A DNA stretch of 64,000 nucleotides from Porphyromonadaceae bacterium UBA7176 (GTDB lineage: Bacteria > Bacteroidota > Bacteroidia > Bacteroidales > Muribaculaceae). The notes beneath the pieces were generated by a model. It ran no database searches, had not been told where the DNA came from, and was given only the letters and a program-made list of their open reading frames with translations. The translations under genes were made by a program, and so were the position numbers. The stretch spans positions 1 to 64,000 of the forward strand of contig DKVO01000021.1 in the NCBI GenBank assembly GCA_002491245.1. The letters run 5' to 3'. Below are positions 53,386 to 62,454 of this stretch, piece by piece; the first letter of the stretch is position 1; each line of letters starts with the position of its first letter.

Positions 53386-53963
53386 ACATATACACCGACG
53401 ACATCCGTGCCGCCGTTGCGGCCATGAGAAAAGGTGGCATCATCCTCTACCCTACCGACACGGTATGGGGCATCGGCTGTGATGCGACAAATTCTGCTGC
53501 CGTACGCAAGATATTCGACATCAAACGCCGTGCCGACGCCAAGGCCCTCATCACTATGGTGGGGTCGCTCGCCCAACTCGAACGCACAGCCGAGGGAATA
53601 CCGGAAGTAGCTTACCAACTTATCGAATACAGCGAAAAACCTTTGACCATAGTCTACGACGGCGCGGCACCCCACTCAGGCATCGCCCCCGAACTCCTCG
53701 CCCCCGACGGAAGCATAGGCATAAGGGTTACAGCCGAAGCTTTCAGCAAGGCACTGTGCATTGCCTTTGGCAAACCTGTCGTATCAACCTCGGCAAATAT
53801 CAGTGGCGAACTAACTCCGGCAACATTCGACGACATCAGCCCTGAAATAATCGCTGCCAGCGATTACGTATGCACATCGAGGCGCGACGAAAATGCTGCT
53901 GCCAGGCCATCGACAGTAATGCGCCTGTGGGCCGACGGAAAGTTTAAAATCATACGCCCGTAA
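53382..53963 (+). CDS. tsaC: L-threonylcarbamoyladenylate synthase (TsaC/Sua5 family)
   Basis: A 193-residue TsaC-type enzyme that makes threonylcarbamoyl-AMP from threonine, bicarbonate and ATP, feeding the TsaB/TsaD complex. The family opening GGIILYPTDTVWGIGCDATN and the later SIGIRVTAEAF and VVSTSANISGE blocks are intact. It lacks the extra C-terminal Sua5 domain, so it is the short form. It is the second gene of the tsaB-tsaC pair, with the sugar transferase starting 10 bases later. Confidence 0.93.
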   Translation: MNIYTDDIRAAVAAMRKGGIILYPTDTVWGIGCDATNSAAVRKIFDIKRRADAKALITMVGSLAQLERTAEGIPEVAYQLIEYSEKPLTIVYDGAAPHSGIAPELLAPDGSIGIRVTAEAFSKALCIAFGKPVVSTSANISGELTPATFDDISPEIIAASDYVCTSRRDENAAARPSTVMRLWADGKFKIIRP

Positions 53964-53973
53964 ATATACGCTA

Positions 53974-55398
53974 ATGCAGCAGGAAACGAGGCTCAGGCTA
54001 CGGTATATGGCCACCGACTTTGCGGCGGCCAACATCGGTTTCTGTATCTTCGACATCATAAGATACGGCACAATCCCGGCATCGATGAAGGCCGACAGCC
54101 TCACCGGTTTCCTTACAAGCCCGACCCTCATCGCCGAACAAATCGCCATGCCGATAATCGTAGTGGCTCTCTATGCCATTTTCGGCAGTTACAATAAGGG
54201 TAACACACTTTATAAATCGAGACTCGAGGAGACTCTGACATCGCTTACGGTGTCGATTGTAGCCATGCTGGTTGTATTTTTCACTGCCTTGATCAACGAC
54301 AATATACCGGAGCGGATAACCAACTATGAGCTGATGCTCGCCTTGTTTGCCTCGCTCTTCATCCCGGCATTCATCTCGAGGATGATAGTATTGACATCAA
54401 GAGCAAAGCTCATAAAGAAAGGCAGTTATGTGATAAATACTGTAGTTATCGGAGCTTCGCCGCAAAACAGCAAGCTCATCGCTAAAATAATGCAATCGTC
54501 GACGCTCAACGGCATGAGACTGACCGCCGCAATCGATACTGACGGCAGCTCGGCAACCGAAAAAATACAAGGACTCAAGATAATACGCACCGATGATCCG
54601 TCCAAGACATGCGCCGACCTTGGTGCACGCGCCGCAGTAGTACTGCCGTCGGCCAAAGGACTGTCGAAAACAGCCGAGATCATCGACAAGCTATACCGGT
54701 CGGGCATCCGTCTTTTTGTGTCGCCCGACCTCCACAGTATGCTCGGCATAAGGCCGAGGGTGTCGCAGATCACCGCAGAACCGATGGTTGATATCACAAA
54801 CGCCCGTATCTCGCCGGCCTTGAAAAATTTGAAACGTATCGGCGACATACTGTTCTCGTCACTCACTCTGGTCCTTCTCAGCCCTGTATATGCCGTCATA
54901 TCCATAGCTGTGAAATACGGCTCTCCCGGGCCGGTATTCTACAGCCAGGAACGGATTGGCTTCCATAAAAAGCCATTCAAAATCTACAAATTCCGCACCA
55001 TGAGCCGCGATGCCGAAGAGAATGGCCCGGCACTTTCGTCTGACAACGACCCCCGTATCACGCCGACCGGACATTTCCTCCGCAAATACAGGCTCGACGA
55101 ACTGCCGCAGTTCTGGAACGTCCTCAAAGGCGACATGTCGCTTGTCGGGCCACGACCCGAACGGGAGTACTACATACGAATGATTACCGAGCGCGTACCG
55201 GCATATAGCCTCGTGCATCAGGTCCGTCCGGGAATCACTTCCTGGGGAATGGTGCGCTACGGATACGCCTCAAACGTCGACCAGATGATCGAACGCTTCA
55301 GATACGATCTCCTCTATCTCGAGAATGTCAGTCTTGCCGTCGACCTCAAAATACTGTTCCACACCATAAGCACCATCATCAAAGGCAAGGGCCTGTAG
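53974..55398 (+). CDS. Polyprenyl-phosphate glycosylphosphotransferase (WcaJ/WbaP type)
   Basis: A 474-residue initiating sugar transferase for surface polysaccharide. It moves a sugar-1-phosphate onto undecaprenyl phosphate. N-terminal membrane helices (about 40-145) are followed by a CoA-binding-like Rossmann region (about 150-265). The C-terminal bacterial sugar transferase domain (about 285-474) has another helix, then [22 protein letters not shown], and the [21 protein letters not shown] signature. It sits between tsaC and a CLC transporter rather than in a capsule cluster, and no glycosyltransferases adjoin it. Confidence 0.93.
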   Translation: MQQETRLRLRYMATDFAAANIGFCIFDIIRYGTIPASMKADSLTGFLTSPTLIAEQIAMPIIVVALYAIFGSYNKGNTLYKSRLEETLTSLTVSIVAMLVVFFTALINDNIPERITNYELMLALFASLFIPAFISRMIVLTSRAKLIKKGSYVINTVVIGASPQNSKLIAKIMQSSTLNGMRLTAAIDTDGSSATEKIQGLKIIRTDDPSKTCADLGARAAVVLPSAKGLSKTAEIIDKLYRSGIRLFVSPDLHSMLGIRPRVSQITAEPMVDITNARISPALKNLKRIGDILFSSLTLVLLSPVYAVISIAVKYGSPGPVFYSQERIGFHKKPFKIYKFRTMSRDAEENGPALSSDNDPRITPTGHFLRKYRLDELPQFWNVLKGDMSLVGPRPEREYYIRMITERVPAYSLVHQVRPGITSWGMVRYGYASNVDQMIERFRYDLLYLENVSLAVDLKILFHTISTIIKGKGL

Positions 55399-55424
55399 TA
55401 AAGAGTGTGTTTTAACGCAACATT

Positions 55425-57224
55425 ATGGTAGAAAAAAGTAAAATCCTACACCGCTTCCACGAGGTCCTTATGTCTTTCGTGACATGGCGCGAAAGACATA
55501 TCAAGGAGAAGAATTTTGTGTTGCTGCTGGCATTTTTTGTAGGCATCTTCTGCGGCCTTGCAGCTCTGGTACTAAAATTTCTCATCCATACAATCTCCGG
55601 CGCCCTTACGTCGCACGTCAATCCTCAGGCGGGCAACTACCTTTATATCCTCCTCCCGGCTGTCGGAGTCATAATCACGGCACTTTATGTACGCTACATC
55701 GTCCGCGACGACATCAGCCACGGCGTCACCCGGGTGCTCCATTCCATCTCCCAGAATAAAAGCCGGCTCAAACGCCACAATATCTACACCTCGGTGCTGG
55801 CAAGCTCGGTGACGATAGGTTTTGGCGGATCGGTCGGAGCCGAAGGTCCGATTGTATATACCGGGGCGGCCATAGGCTCAAACCTCGGGCGAGCGTTCCG
55901 TATGTCGCCCCGTATCCTGATGATACTTGTCGGGTGTGGCGCCGCAGCCGGCATCGCAGGCATCTTCAAAGCCCCTATCGCCGGTATGCTTTTCACACTC
56001 GAGGTACTCATGCTCGACCTTACGGCTGTGTCGGTGATGCCGTTGCTGATAGCATCCATCACAAGTACCACGCTGGCATATGTCTACACCGGCTATGAAT
56101 TCGAGTTCTTCTTCGCCCAGACCGAAGACTTCTACACCTCGCGTATCCCTTATGTAATCCTTCTCGGTATCGTGTGCGGCTTCGCATCACTCTACTTCAC
56201 GCGCATGATGAACATGATGGAGAACTTTTTCAGACGTTTCAAAAACCCGTGGACCAAAACGGCTGTAGGCTGCGTGATACTCTCGGCTCTCGTTTTCTTC
56301 TTTCCGCCGCTCTACGGCGAGGGATACGGATCTATCACCGGACTACTCAATGGCGACACATCGTCGATAGTCGACGGTTCGATTTTCTACGGCGACCGCT
56401 ACCAGTTCTGGTTCTTAGCTCTGTTTATCGGGCTTGTGATATTATCGAAAGCATTCGCTACATCTTCGACCAATGGTGCCGGCGGTGTAGGCGGCACCTT
56501 CGCTCCCTCGCTCTATGTGGGTTGCCTCACCGGATTTCTATATGCTTTCATCCTCAACCACTTCGGGTGGATAGAATTGTCGACTAAAAACTTCGCGCTC
56601 ATAGGTATGGCCGGGGTGATGAGCGGAGTCATGCACGCGCCATTGATGGCTATCTTCCTCACCGCCGAGCTCACTGGCGGCTACGACCTGTTCCTGCCCC
56701 TCCTTATAGTCAGCACTATTTCTTATGGTACAATAAAAATCTTCGAGCCATACTCGATATACACCATGCGTCTTGCCAAGCGAGGCGAACTGCTCACCCA
56801 CCGCAAGGACCAGGCCGTACTCACGCTCCTAAAGGTCAATAATGTGATAGAAACCGATTTCCTGCCCGTATATCCCGACATGACGCTCAAAGATATGGTA
56901 GACGTGATAGCCAAGAGTAAACGCAACCTCTTCCCTGTCATCAACGCCGGACGCGAGCTTGTGGGCATTGTGCTGCTCGACGAGATACGCAACATCATGT
57001 TCCGCCCCGAACTCTACCGCCGTATGCGTGTGAGCACATTCATGTCTATGCCTCCGGCAAAAATCGAAGTCAACGACAGTATGGACAAGGTGATGAAAAC
57101 ATTCGACGACACCGGAGCGTGGAATCTCCCTGTCGTCGAAGGCAATATCTATGTAGGATTTGTGTCGAAAAGTAAAATATTCAATTCATACCGCCGCGTG
57201 TTGCGCCACTATTGCGACGACTGA
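55425..57224 (+). CDS. CLC-family chloride transporter with CBS domains
   Basis: A 599-residue CLC membrane protein. Pore motifs are GAEGP (gating glutamate) and GGTFAPSLYVG. The first selectivity loop reads SHGVTRV where E. coli ClcA has GSGIPEI. In the helix GMLFTLEVL, valine replaces the internal proton-transfer glutamate (E203 of ClcA), a change also found in CLC channels (family knowledge). A CBS pair follows (about 455-590). The gene lies 26 bases after the sugar transferase. Whether it works as a channel or a coupled exchanger is inferred only. Confidence 0.92.
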   Translation: MVEKSKILHRFHEVLMSFVTWRERHIKEKNFVLLLAFFVGIFCGLAALVLKFLIHTISGALTSHVNPQAGNYLYILLPAVGVIITALYVRYIVRDDISHGVTRVLHSISQNKSRLKRHNIYTSVLASSVTIGFGGSVGAEGPIVYTGAAIGSNLGRAFRMSPRILMILVGCGAAAGIAGIFKAPIAGMLFTLEVLMLDLTAVSVMPLLIASITSTTLAYVYTGYEFEFFFAQTEDFYTSRIPYVILLGIVCGFASLYFTRMMNMMENFFRRFKNPWTKTAVGCVILSALVFFFPPLYGEGYGSITGLLNGDTSSIVDGSIFYGDRYQFWFLALFIGLVILSKAFATSSTNGAGGVGGTFAPSLYVGCLTGFLYAFILNHFGWIELSTKNFALIGMAGVMSGVMHAPLMAIFLTAELTGGYDLFLPLLIVSTISYGTIKIFEPYSIYTMRLAKRGELLTHRKDQAVLTLLKVNNVIETDFLPVYPDMTLKDMVDVIAKSKRNLFPVINAGRELVGIVLLDEIRNIMFRPELYRRMRVSTFMSMPPAKIEVNDSMDKVMKTFDDTGAWNLPVVEGNIYVGFVSKSKIFNSYRRVLRHYCDD

Positions 57225-57468
57225 ACATGACGTTCAGTTGAGAATAAACACCGGCAGCGATGGCCCTACATAAAAAGCACTGCGAGCAAGCTGACAGAGC
57301 TTGGCTACGGTTACGGCCCGGGGTCTGATATTTTTACGGCGGATGCTTACTCGAACTGAATAAGAAGAAGGGGTGAAGAGGGTAGAATCTTTATGCATAG
57401 GCACTGATAAATTGCGGTGAATGGAGCTTCTGATTAAGAAACGACCGCAATACCGATTTATTGTATCA
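57225..57468. other. Non-coding stretch between the CLC gene and ribD with nested inverted repeats
   Basis: About 244 bases with no gene. AGGGGTGA (57369-57376) can pair with TCACCCCT (57469-57476, overlapping the ribD stop). Inside it, ATTGCGGT (57411-57418) can pair with ACCGCAAT (57444-57451). This could be a terminator region or a structured RNA. Nothing else recognisable. Confidence 0.4.
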
Positions 57469-58476
57469 TCACCCCTGATTTTTGTATGCGTAGATTTTAT
57501 TGCCCGACGGGTATGATGTACAACTGCACGGCGCCTTAGCTATCGCCGGGGCGGCAGGAGTCCCGGCATCACCCAAAACGACAGGCGCCACCTCGACATA
57601 TGCCTCATCCCATAGTCCGACGCGGATAAATTCGCCGAGCAACGAAGCTCCGCCCTCGACGAGCAGCGACGTGATGTTGTGCTCAGTGAACAGCGACCCG
57701 AGCACGTCGAGCAAAGGCATGTCGCCTGTAATGCGGATGCCGTCGAAATCGCCGGCTATGCCCCGGCGATCGAAAACAACGCGCCGTGGCGACGGACCGG
57801 CGATCAGGCGTGTGTCGAGACGCGGACGGTCGAGCAAAGCCGTACGGGCACCTACCGCTATGGCATCGTGGACGGCCCGACGGTTGTGGACGATGAGTGA
57901 TGTCAATGGAGTGGAGAAACGTACGGCGTCATCATCAGCAGAGCGACGGCGATCCATAAATCCGTCGGCGCTTTGTGCCCATTTGAGAGTGACAAACGGA
58001 CGCCTAAGGGTATGGGCGGTCATAAACGTTTTGTTCAAAACCCGGCTTTCATCTGCCAACAGACCTTCGGATACAGGTATTCCGGCCTGGCGCAGCATCG
58101 CTATTCCCCTTCCGGCCACACGTGGATTGGGATCGCCGGCACCTACGACAACCCGACCGATACGGGTATCGACAAGCAGTTTGGCACATGGAGGTGTCTT
58201 GCCGTAGTGCGAACACGGCTCGAGTGTAACGTATATCGTGCTGTCATGAAGTAAATTCCGGTCGGCAGCAGCCACAGAATTTATTGCGTTGACCTCGGCG
58301 TGAGGGCCACCGTAATGTCGGTGCCACCCCTCTCCTATGATGCGCCCCCCGGGAGCGACGATAACAGCTCCTACCATCGGATTGGGGGACACATGCCCCC
58401 TGCCATTGGCGGCAAGCTGCAGAGCTCGTCTCATATAGAGGTAATCGGCGGCTGAGAAAATTGCAGTATCAAGCAT
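57469..58476 (-). CDS. ribD: Riboflavin biosynthesis protein RibD (bifunctional deaminase/reductase)
   Basis: A 335-residue enzyme of flavin synthesis. The N-terminal deaminase domain has the zinc ligands HAEVNAI and PCSHYGKTPPC (about residues 54-90). The C-terminal reductase domain (about 150-320) has LKWAQSADGFMD and SLLVEGGASLLGEF. The ATG at 58476 is used, since an upstream frame would run through the ssb gene. It overlaps the ssb stop by eight bases. No FMN riboswitch-like sequence was seen upstream. Other rib genes are not in the window. Confidence 0.95.
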   Translation of the reverse strand: MLDTAIFSAADYLYMRRALQLAANGRGHVSPNPMVGAVIVAPGGRIIGEGWHRHYGGPHAEVNAINSVAAADRNLLHDSTIYVTLEPCSHYGKTPPCAKLLVDTRIGRVVVGAGDPNPRVAGRGIAMLRQAGIPVSEGLLADESRVLNKTFMTAHTLRRPFVTLKWAQSADGFMDRRRSADDDAVRFSTPLTSLIVHNRRAVHDAIAVGARTALLDRPRLDTRLIAGPSPRRVVFDRRGIAGDFDGIRITGDMPLLDVLGSLFTEHNITSLLVEGGASLLGEFIRVGLWDEAYVEVAPVVLGDAGTPAAPAIAKAPCSCTSYPSGNKIYAYKNQG

Positions 58477-58810
58477 TGCCACGTGGTAAAAGTTCGAATG
58501 TGTCGACATATATTTCGGTGATGCTGTGACGGATAGCATTACGGTCGTCCCACGAACGCGTACGTATCTTACCTTCGACAAGCAGCTTGGAACCCTTGCG
58601 GATATATCGTTCGGCAAACTCGGCAGCACGGCCCCACATCACTATATTGTGCCACTCTGTGATTTCGGGCAACTCTATTTCGTTTCCGGCGGCATCACGT
58701 CCGCGCCGGCGTTCGTTTGTGGCGAGGGTAAACTCTGCCACCGGGCTATTCTCGACCATGCGCATTTTGGGATCACGGCCAACATTGCCACACAGGATTA
58801 CTTTGTTCAT
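58469..58810 (-). CDS. Short single-stranded DNA-binding protein (no acidic tip)
   Basis: A 113-residue OB-fold SSB. The DNA-binding fold is complete (MNKVILCGNVGRDPKMR, the VAEFTLATNER strand, WHNIVMWGRAAEFAERYIRKGSKLLVEGKIRTRSW). It ends right after the fold (LLPRGNA), without the flexible linker and acidic DDxPF-type tip that recruits repair proteins in canonical SSB. It is therefore likely a secondary paralogue. Overlaps: patatin stop at its 3' side in gene order (four bases) and ribD at the other. Confidence 0.92.
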   Translation of the reverse strand: MNKVILCGNVGRDPKMRMVENSPVAEFTLATNERRRGRDAAGNEIELPEITEWHNIVMWGRAAEFAERYIRKGSKLLVEGKIRTRSWDDRNAIRHSITEIYVDTFELLPRGNA

Positions 58811-61119
58811 TTTATAAATTTCGGTGCTAATATGTACATACCAAGGCTTATGCCAGCATTAAAATGATGGAGCGACGACGAATAGTTGCAATAGGCGCTC
58901 AAGGTGGCAAAAGGCAACTTGCAAGCTATCGCAAATTCGCCGAAAAAACGGGCCGATCCGAACCAAGCCCCGTTACGGGCTTCTCCTCCGGGCGTTTCGA
59001 CAATAGTCCTGACCGGTACGAAACCGCTCAGCGACAAACGCGCCGATAGGCTTTGGTTGTATTTGTATACCGGCACAACCGTGGCCGCGACAAAACTGTT
59101 AGCCCGTAAACCGGGATCGAACACATTGTTCGACGATGGCGTGGGCAGAAAAGCCGGCGCTGTCGTCAACGATGCATAATAGCTCTTCAGCAAACGGCGT
59201 GTCGAAACAACCGCCTCGCCTTCGACTCCTAATGTAAAATGCTTTGATAAATTAAAATAATCGCGTTCGCGCCAATGCATTTGCAGCCAGTGCTCGCTGT
59301 GGCTGAAAGTGCGGCTGACAAGAGCGTTGTAGAAATGCGACCTCCCCACCAAAGCCATAAACGCGCCTTCGCGCCCATAGCCGGAAGTCGGATAATTGAT
59401 GTCGTCGAGTGTCGACGAGCCGTATCCGACAAAAGCCTGAGCAAGGTTGAGGCCAATATTGTCGCGGCCTGCGATATAGCTCTCTTCGCTGTCGTTGCGA
59501 AAATACGAATTGTAGATACGTCCGCCGCCTACACCAAGTTCACCGGCACCCTTGCGACCGAGGGCAAAAGCCCAGGCAAGACGCCCGAAGTACTCATGGT
59601 CAATCACAAAAGAGGGGTCATTGTCTTTGAAAAACAATTTCTCACCTTCATGAAATCTCTGTCTCGACGCCACTGCGGTAAAACGTAGAGCCGACGGCAA
59701 AGCAGTAGGAAGATATACAGTTCCCCGTAGAGCCCCGGCCATATAACTCTGACCTATCCATGCCTCAATTCCGGCATTTACACTACTGAAACTCATCGAC
59801 GAATATCCACCGCGGAGATAGAGGTAACTATTGTTCGACGAAGTGATATAGGCACCTGCACCGACCGACAGATTTTTCTTCACCGCGATATCGAGATTGA
59901 GATTGAAAAGACCCGTACTGTCGACCGGAGAGGCTTCGGGCACAAGCATACTGAGTTTATCCGATGCCAAAGCGCGGTAAAAGGCAAGTTTGGCACGGTC
60001 TATACCGATGGTATCCTCGCCCTTGGACGGACGGAAAAGATAGCGGACATACTCATTCTGCGACGACGAACCACCGGTGACGGTAACATCAGAAAAACGC
60101 AAGGCAGGAGTACCCATCCTGAATGCCTCGCGACGCATACGCCTCACATCGGACGGAATACGCGTATGCACCCTGGCTTTGATCGAATCAATCATCTCAA
60201 GAGTACGGCGATAACCTTTCTCATAAATCTGACTGGCGGCACCGAAATCGAGCAGACTGAATTCACTCAGATCTATTCGTACTTTAACACCCTCGTCCTC
60301 CGGCAGGTCGTAACTTTGCGGAACGGATACAAGCAGATCGAGCTGATCCATATAGCTGTTCGGAGGCCCTTCCGACGGTGCCGACACATCGAAGCCTATC
60401 ATGACCGACGGCGCAAACTCACTGCGCATCACGTCTACAGGAAAATTATCATATATACCGCCGTCGTAATATATGTCATCACCGATTTTCACAGCCTGAA
60501 AGACCAAGGGAAAGCTCATCGACGCCCGTACGGCATCGGCAAGACTTCCGTGACTGAAAACATGTTTCCGGCGCTTGGTCATATTCGACGCCACAGTGCG
60601 CAACGGCACAAAAAGTTTATCGAAATCGCCTCCGCACTGCGCTGTATTGGCTCCGAATATCTCCATAAAACCGAAAAGCATAGGCACCGGCGATATAAGG
60701 GAACTCGGATTGAAGCGCTTGTCGACAACAGTACTGTCGCTACGGCCCAACTGCATCGAGAACATCTGCGGCGATGGCTGTTCGGATGAAAAATAGTAGG
60801 TGTACTCAGGGTCGACCTTACCCGACGACAGATAGCCGAAATAGGGCGACGATATGAGCCCGAGCATCTCTTCAGGAGTGTAGCCGATGGAATATAGAGC
60901 ACCAACAATCGCGCCCATCGACGTACCGGCGATGTAGTCGACTGGAATATCGTTTTCTTCAAGAGCCTTGATCGCTCCAATATGCGCTATGCCTTTGGCT
61001 CCTCCTCCACTAAGGACAAGACCGACCGACTGATGCGGTTCCTGCGCGGCAACGCGCAGCACAGGAACCGTAGTCTGAAGAAAAACGAAAAGAAGAACTA
61101 AGCACTTTAGAACCCTCAT
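58807..61119 (-). CDS. Patatin-like phospholipase with POTRA and outer-membrane barrel (type Vd-like)
   Basis: A 770-residue exported protein. A signal peptide (about 1-25) is followed by a patatin lipase domain (about 30-320) with GGGAKG (oxyanion loop), the nucleophile serine in GTSMG and the dyad aspartate in DGG (YYDGGIYDNFPVDV). A POTRA-like segment (about 340-400) and a C-terminal Omp85-type barrel (about 420-770, ending in phenylalanine/lysine) follow. This arrangement is that of PlpD/FplA-type type Vd secretion proteins, in which the barrel exports the lipase. It overlaps ssb. Confidence 0.92.
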   Translation of the reverse strand: MRVLKCLVLLFVFLQTTVPVLRVAAQEPHQSVGLVLSGGGAKGIAHIGAIKALEENDIPVDYIAGTSMGAIVGALYSIGYTPEEMLGLISSPYFGYLSSGKVDPEYTYYFSSEQPSPQMFSMQLGRSDSTVVDKRFNPSSLISPVPMLFGFMEIFGANTAQCGGDFDKLFVPLRTVASNMTKRRKHVFSHGSLADAVRASMSFPLVFQAVKIGDDIYYDGGIYDNFPVDVMRSEFAPSVMIGFDVSAPSEGPPNSYMDQLDLLVSVPQSYDLPEDEGVKVRIDLSEFSLLDFGAASQIYEKGYRRTLEMIDSIKARVHTRIPSDVRRMRREAFRMGTPALRFSDVTVTGGSSSQNEYVRYLFRPSKGEDTIGIDRAKLAFYRALASDKLSMLVPEASPVDSTGLFNLNLDIAVKKNLSVGAGAYITSSNNSYLYLRGGYSSMSFSSVNAGIEAWIGQSYMAGALRGTVYLPTALPSALRFTAVASRQRFHEGEKLFFKDNDPSFVIDHEYFGRLAWAFALGRKGAGELGVGGGRIYNSYFRNDSEESYIAGRDNIGLNLAQAFVGYGSSTLDDINYPTSGYGREGAFMALVGRSHFYNALVSRTFSHSEHWLQMHWRERDYFNLSKHFTLGVEGEAVVSTRRLLKSYYASLTTAPAFLPTPSSNNVFDPGLRANSFVAATVVPVYKYNQSLSARLSLSGFVPVRTIVETPGGEARNGAWFGSARFFGEFAIACKLPFATLSAYCNYSSSLHHFNAGISLGMYILAPKFIK

Positions 61120-61220
61120 GGGCAGCTCTTGATGAAATAGTTGAAATTGTTTTTAGCTTTATTTTAAAACGCTGTGCCGGAGATTTTGTTCGGTATCCGT
61201 CAAAATTTACGGTCTATCAG

Positions 61221-62450
61221 CTAACCGATTATGTAGCTATCTTTGAAACCAAGGAAATACAATACCCCGTCAAGCCCGATTGTCGATATGCTCTGTCGTG
61301 CTGTTTCCTTCACTTTCGGCTTGGCATGGAAAGCTATTCCGAGACCTGCCGTGGCAAGCATCGGCAGGTCGTTAGCCCCGTCGCCGACTGCTATGGTCTG
61401 GGCGATATCTATATTTTCGACCTGAGCTATGATACGGAGCAACTCGGCTTTGCGTTTGCCATCGACAATATCGCCCACATAGCGTCCGGTAAGTTTGCCA
61501 TCGACAATCTCGAGGTCGTTTGCATACACATAGTCGAAGCCGAAACGTTGCTTCAGATAGTTGCCGAAATATGTAAATCCGCCCGAAAGTATAGCCGTCT
61601 TGTATCCGGTCCGCTTGAGTACCTCCATCATCCGTTCCACACCTTCGGTCACAGGCAGATGCTCCGCGATATCGCGCATCACACTTTCGTCGAGACCTTT
61701 GAGAAGGGCTACCCTGCGCTTGAAACTCTCGGTGAAGTCAATCTCTCCGCGCATGGCACTCTCGGTAATCTCTCTCACCTGAGGTCCGACGCCGGCGCGG
61801 TCGGCCAGTTCGTCGATAACCTCGGTTTCTATCAGCGTAGAGTCCATATCGAAACATACCAACCTGCGGCAACGGCGGAACACATTGTCTTCCTGCAGGG
61901 ATATATCAAATTCCTCAGCCTGCGATATCTCGAGAAATCGGCTTCGCATAGCATTTACATCGAGCGGATTACCACGCACCGAGAACTCTACACAAGCCTT
62001 CGACTGAGGTTCTTCGTTCTCGCGCAACGGCATACGACCAGTGAGACGGCGTATACTGTCGATATTCAGCTGCTGACGGGCAATCTCATCAGTCACCATA
62101 GCGATATGCCGTGCCTTGAGTTGACGGCCCAGTATAGTGATAATCCATCTGTTCTTACCTTGGCGCGACACCCAGCTCTCGTAATCTCCGATAGTTACGG
62201 GAGTGAATCGGATCTTGACGTTGAGCTCATAGCATTTGAAGAGCATGTCTTTCATTATATCACCCGAGCGGTCGGCAGTCGTGCGGAACAATATGCCAAG
62301 CGACAGGCTGTGGTGTATATCGGCCTGACCAATATCGAGTATCTGCGCTTCGTGGCGAGCCAGTATGCCTGTCAATGCTGCAGTGACACCGGGACGGTCG
62401 TCACCAGATATGTTGATAAGGATAAGTTCTATATTCGATTTTTCTTCCAT
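61221..62450 (-). CDS. serB: Phosphoserine phosphatase SerB with N-terminal ACT region
   Basis: A 409-residue HAD-family phosphatase that makes serine from phosphoserine. The N-terminal 185 residues contain ACT-type regulatory domains (ILINISGDDRPGVTAAL and a second copy), which may bind serine. The catalytic domain has the nucleophile motif FDMDSTL (about residue 205), SGGFTYF and the GDGANDLPML acidic pair. It lies five bases after a sensor kinase gene on the same strand, so the two are probably co-transcribed. Confidence 0.95.
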   Translation of the reverse strand: MEEKSNIELILINISGDDRPGVTAALTGILARHEAQILDIGQADIHHSLSLGILFRTTADRSGDIMKDMLFKCYELNVKIRFTPVTIGDYESWVSRQGKNRWIITILGRQLKARHIAMVTDEIARQQLNIDSIRRLTGRMPLRENEEPQSKACVEFSVRGNPLDVNAMRSRFLEISQAEEFDISLQEDNVFRRCRRLVCFDMDSTLIETEVIDELADRAGVGPQVREITESAMRGEIDFTESFKRRVALLKGLDESVMRDIAEHLPVTEGVERMMEVLKRTGYKTAILSGGFTYFGNYLKQRFGFDYVYANDLEIVDGKLTGRYVGDIVDGKRKAELLRIIAQVENIDIAQTIAVGDGANDLPMLATAGLGIAFHAKPKVKETARQSISTIGLDGVLYFLGFKDSYIIG

Positions 62451-62454
62451 GTCG

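Noticed and set aside
57225..57468. FMN riboswitch for ribD
   Set aside because: The stretch is downstream of ribD, not upstream, and lacks the conserved FMN-element core. The sequence upstream of ribD is coding (ssb).
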